This document shows positions 7,707 through 8,544 of a stretch of DNA of 8,544 nucleotides, one piece after another. Position numbers and translations under genes: made by a program. The notes under the pieces were generated by a model. That model was not told the origin of the DNA and made no database searches. It saw only the letters and a program-made list of their open reading frames with translations. The stretch spans positions 1 through 8,544 of the forward strand of contig DUZD01000099.1 of NCBI GenBank assembly GCA_013349695.1, written 5' to 3'. The DNA comes from Rhodospirillaceae bacterium. Its GTDB lineage: Bacteria; Pseudomonadota; Alphaproteobacteria; Rhodospirillales; 2-02-FULL-58-16. How positions within the stretch are numbered: the first letter of the stretch is position 1; each line of letters begins with the position of its first letter.

Positions 7707-8157
7707 GTCCGATTCTTTTAAAAAAACGCCCCACCGAGCGCTGTGATATGGCCTTCACAACCCCGCGTCTTACCGCCTCGTCGGCAACCTCCTGTTGCGA
7801 CCAATGGGTTGTCGGCGTACTGCTCTCGGAGGGGCTTTCGCAAGCCAACGCGATGATCGCGCAAATTTGCTCGGCCGTGAACGTGGCCGGCGCGCCGTTG
7901 CGCGGCCTATCACTCAGACGACCCAAGACCCCACTGTTCACGGCCCCCGACAACCAGCGCTTTCGCCATTCGCTTACTGTCTTGCGCCAGACACCCAGCC
8001 GTTCCGCAGTCTCGCGTATGGACAAATTATCCGCCGCCAGCACGATCATGCGAGCCCGTAAGGCAAGCTGTTGCGGCGCCAAACGGGTCCGGATAAGAGC
8101 CTCGAGTTCACACCGCTCATCCGCGCTCAGAATAATCTTCGCAGCTCGGCGTCCCAT
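7651..8157 (-). CDS. IS630 transposase, N-terminal DNA-binding part (orfA)
   Basis: This 168-aa frame holds the N-terminal helix-turn-helix region of an IS630 transposase: a first HTH at about 45-69 (LSIRETAERLGVWRKTVSEW), a linker with LSDRPRNGAP (81-90) and a second helical unit at about 118-148. ATG at 8155-8157 is chosen over the upstream TTG (8175) because GGAGG stands 6 nt before it. Homology to the family ends at RFFKRIG (144-150), after which about 18 residues are out of frame until the stop at 7651. The shift occurs at T7A4 (7716-7726). Alone, this product should bind the inverted repeats without catalysis and could act as an inhibitor, which is inference. Confidence 0.85.
   Translation of the reverse strand: MGRRAAKIILSADERCELEALIRTRLAPQQLALRARMIVLAADNLSIRETAERLGVWRKTVSEWRKRWLSGAVNSGVLGRLSDRPRNGAPATFTAEQICAIIALACESPSESSTPTTHWSQQEVADEAVRRGVVKAISQRSVGRFFKRIGLEAASHPLLADGQAGPTV
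7716..7726 (-). other. T7A4 slippage tract joining orfA and orfB
   Basis: On the coding strand CG-TTTTTTT-AAAA-G reads CGT TTT TTT AAA AGA in the orfA frame. With six T it would read CGT TTT TTA AAA GAA, the uninterrupted IS630 sequence RFLKE. The catalytic frame is +1 relative to orfA, and a -1 shift would meet UAA at once, so classical -1 ribosomal slippage does not fit. Transcriptional slippage (loss of one U) or +1 slippage would restore the protein; so would a recent one-base insertion mutation or a homopolymer sequencing error. Confidence 0.7.
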
Positions 8158-8236
8158 CTCTTTCCTCCATTCCAATTCAACAACCTCAAACCTCAGTCAG
8201 AGAATCAGATAGAGAAAAATAAATCCTTAATATGCA

Positions 8237-8261
8237 GGTCAGGAGTTACGCTGGGCGGTAC
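8237..8261 (-). repeat. IS630 inverted repeat, transposase 5' side
   Basis: Read on the minus strand it starts GTACCGCCCAGCGTAACTC and ends TGACC, 20 of 25 identical to the opposite end. The 80 nt between it and the transposase ATG hold no confident promoter. Confidence 0.85.
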
Positions 8262-8263
8262 TA
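8262..8263. repeat. TA target-site copy, right of IS630
   Basis: This TA (context C-TA-G) abuts the last base of the IS and matches the copies at 6929-6930 and 6663-6664. Confidence 0.7.
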
Positions 8264-8544
8264 GTGCCATTTCAGTCGGCCTGAGCTGGAAAGGTAGTTG
8301 GTCTATTGCCGCCTTATGCGCAATTACCGGGCTATCAGAAACTGGCAGAGACCGCTGTAGCTGCCCTTCAAGGTACAAAAGCGTGTCTTTGAAATAGGGG
8401 GAGCCGTCGGGGACAAGCTCGGTCAGAGCCGGATCGACGATCTCGATCCCTTGCTCAAGGTTCTCAACGAAAACCGCCTCTTTGTCGCGGACGATGCCAG
8501 ATATGCCTACGGCGTAAATGATGCTTCCGGACCTGCTGCTTCGT

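Larger units (their letters stand above)
6931..8261 (-). mobile_element. IS630-family insertion sequence, 1331 bp
   Basis: The element is bounded by imperfect terminal inverted repeats (GTAC[A/C]GCCCAGCG...) and flanked by TA on each side within a CTAG target, as described for IS630. It encodes one transposase on the minus strand, split into two frames by a T7 tract at 7720-7726. The left boundary touches the MITE through a shared TA; the right boundary interrupts a minus-strand gene. The two TIRs have diverged (20 of 25 identical), which is not unusual for functional IS630 copies. The DDE residues are intact, so the copy could still be active if full-length protein is produced by slippage. 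Confidence 0.9.
8205..8543 (-). pseudogene. 3' end of an unrecognised gene interrupted by IS630 and MITE
   Basis: An open minus-strand frame enters from the window edge at 8543 and runs through native codons to 8262 (GCA CTA), then into the IS (GTA CCG CCC AGC) to a TGA at 8205-8207. The native 94 codons have a coding character: GNN-rich codons, G/C third positions and a hydrophobic pattern (SIIYAVGISGIVRDKEAVFV, then VDPALTELVPDGSPYF, then DTLLYLEGQLQRSLPV). I do not recognise the family; it is not the TolB C-terminus expected upstream of pal. The ancestral end was ...MALG followed by a stop, at 6657. The present tail gains about 18 IS-encoded residues in place of one glycine, so the protein may still function. 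The 5' part lies outside the window. Confidence 0.65.

Noticed and set aside
7716..7726. Programmed -1 ribosomal frameshift in the transposase
   Set aside because: The -1 frame meets UAA immediately after the T run; only +1 or loss of one base connects to the catalytic frame.

Overview
The window looks like part of an alphaproteobacterial chromosome, most likely from a Rhodospirillales-type organism. It is GC-rich, and five recognisable housekeeping genes lie on the minus strand in an order known from that class: pal, cpoB (ybgF), tilS, ftsH, folP. The placement rests on gene order and protein character only; no database search was possible.

Layout, left to right. 1-372 holds no gene I can support, and glmM, which often follows folP in this class, is not there. 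373-6468 carries the conserved block, transcribed right to left: Pal and CpoB (cell envelope, Tol-Pal system), TilS (tRNA-Ile lysidine synthetase), FtsH (membrane AAA+ metalloprotease) and FolP (dihydropteroate synthase). Spacing is tight between cpoB and tilS (10 nt, Shine-Dalgarno overlapping the stop). The other junctions are 88-235 nt and contain hairpins, the best of which ends 2 nt before the folP GTG start. 6469-6656 is an AT-rich leader upstream of pal. tolB, normally just upstream of pal, is absent.

6665-8261 is a double insertion. First comes a 264-bp MITE-like element (6665-6928) made almost wholly of inverted repeats. It has a perfect 33-bp terminal inverted repeat and two internal arms of 94 and 95 nt with 20-21-bp basal stems, placed symmetrically around a 9-nt hairpin at the exact centre. 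The four arms abut with no unpaired base, so one strand can fold into a four-way junction. Directly beside it, separated only by TA, is a 1331-bp IS630-family insertion sequence (6931-8261) with imperfect 25-bp inverted repeats and a transposase split by a T7 tract. Both elements sit in CTAG targets with TA duplicated.

Removing both elements and two of the three TA copies rejoins a minus-strand gene whose 3' part lies at 8262-8543 and whose native stop is at 6657-6659. The insertions therefore hit the last two codons of an unrecognised gene and replaced its tail. The structured palindromic element and its nesting with the IS630 copy are the most unusual things in the window.
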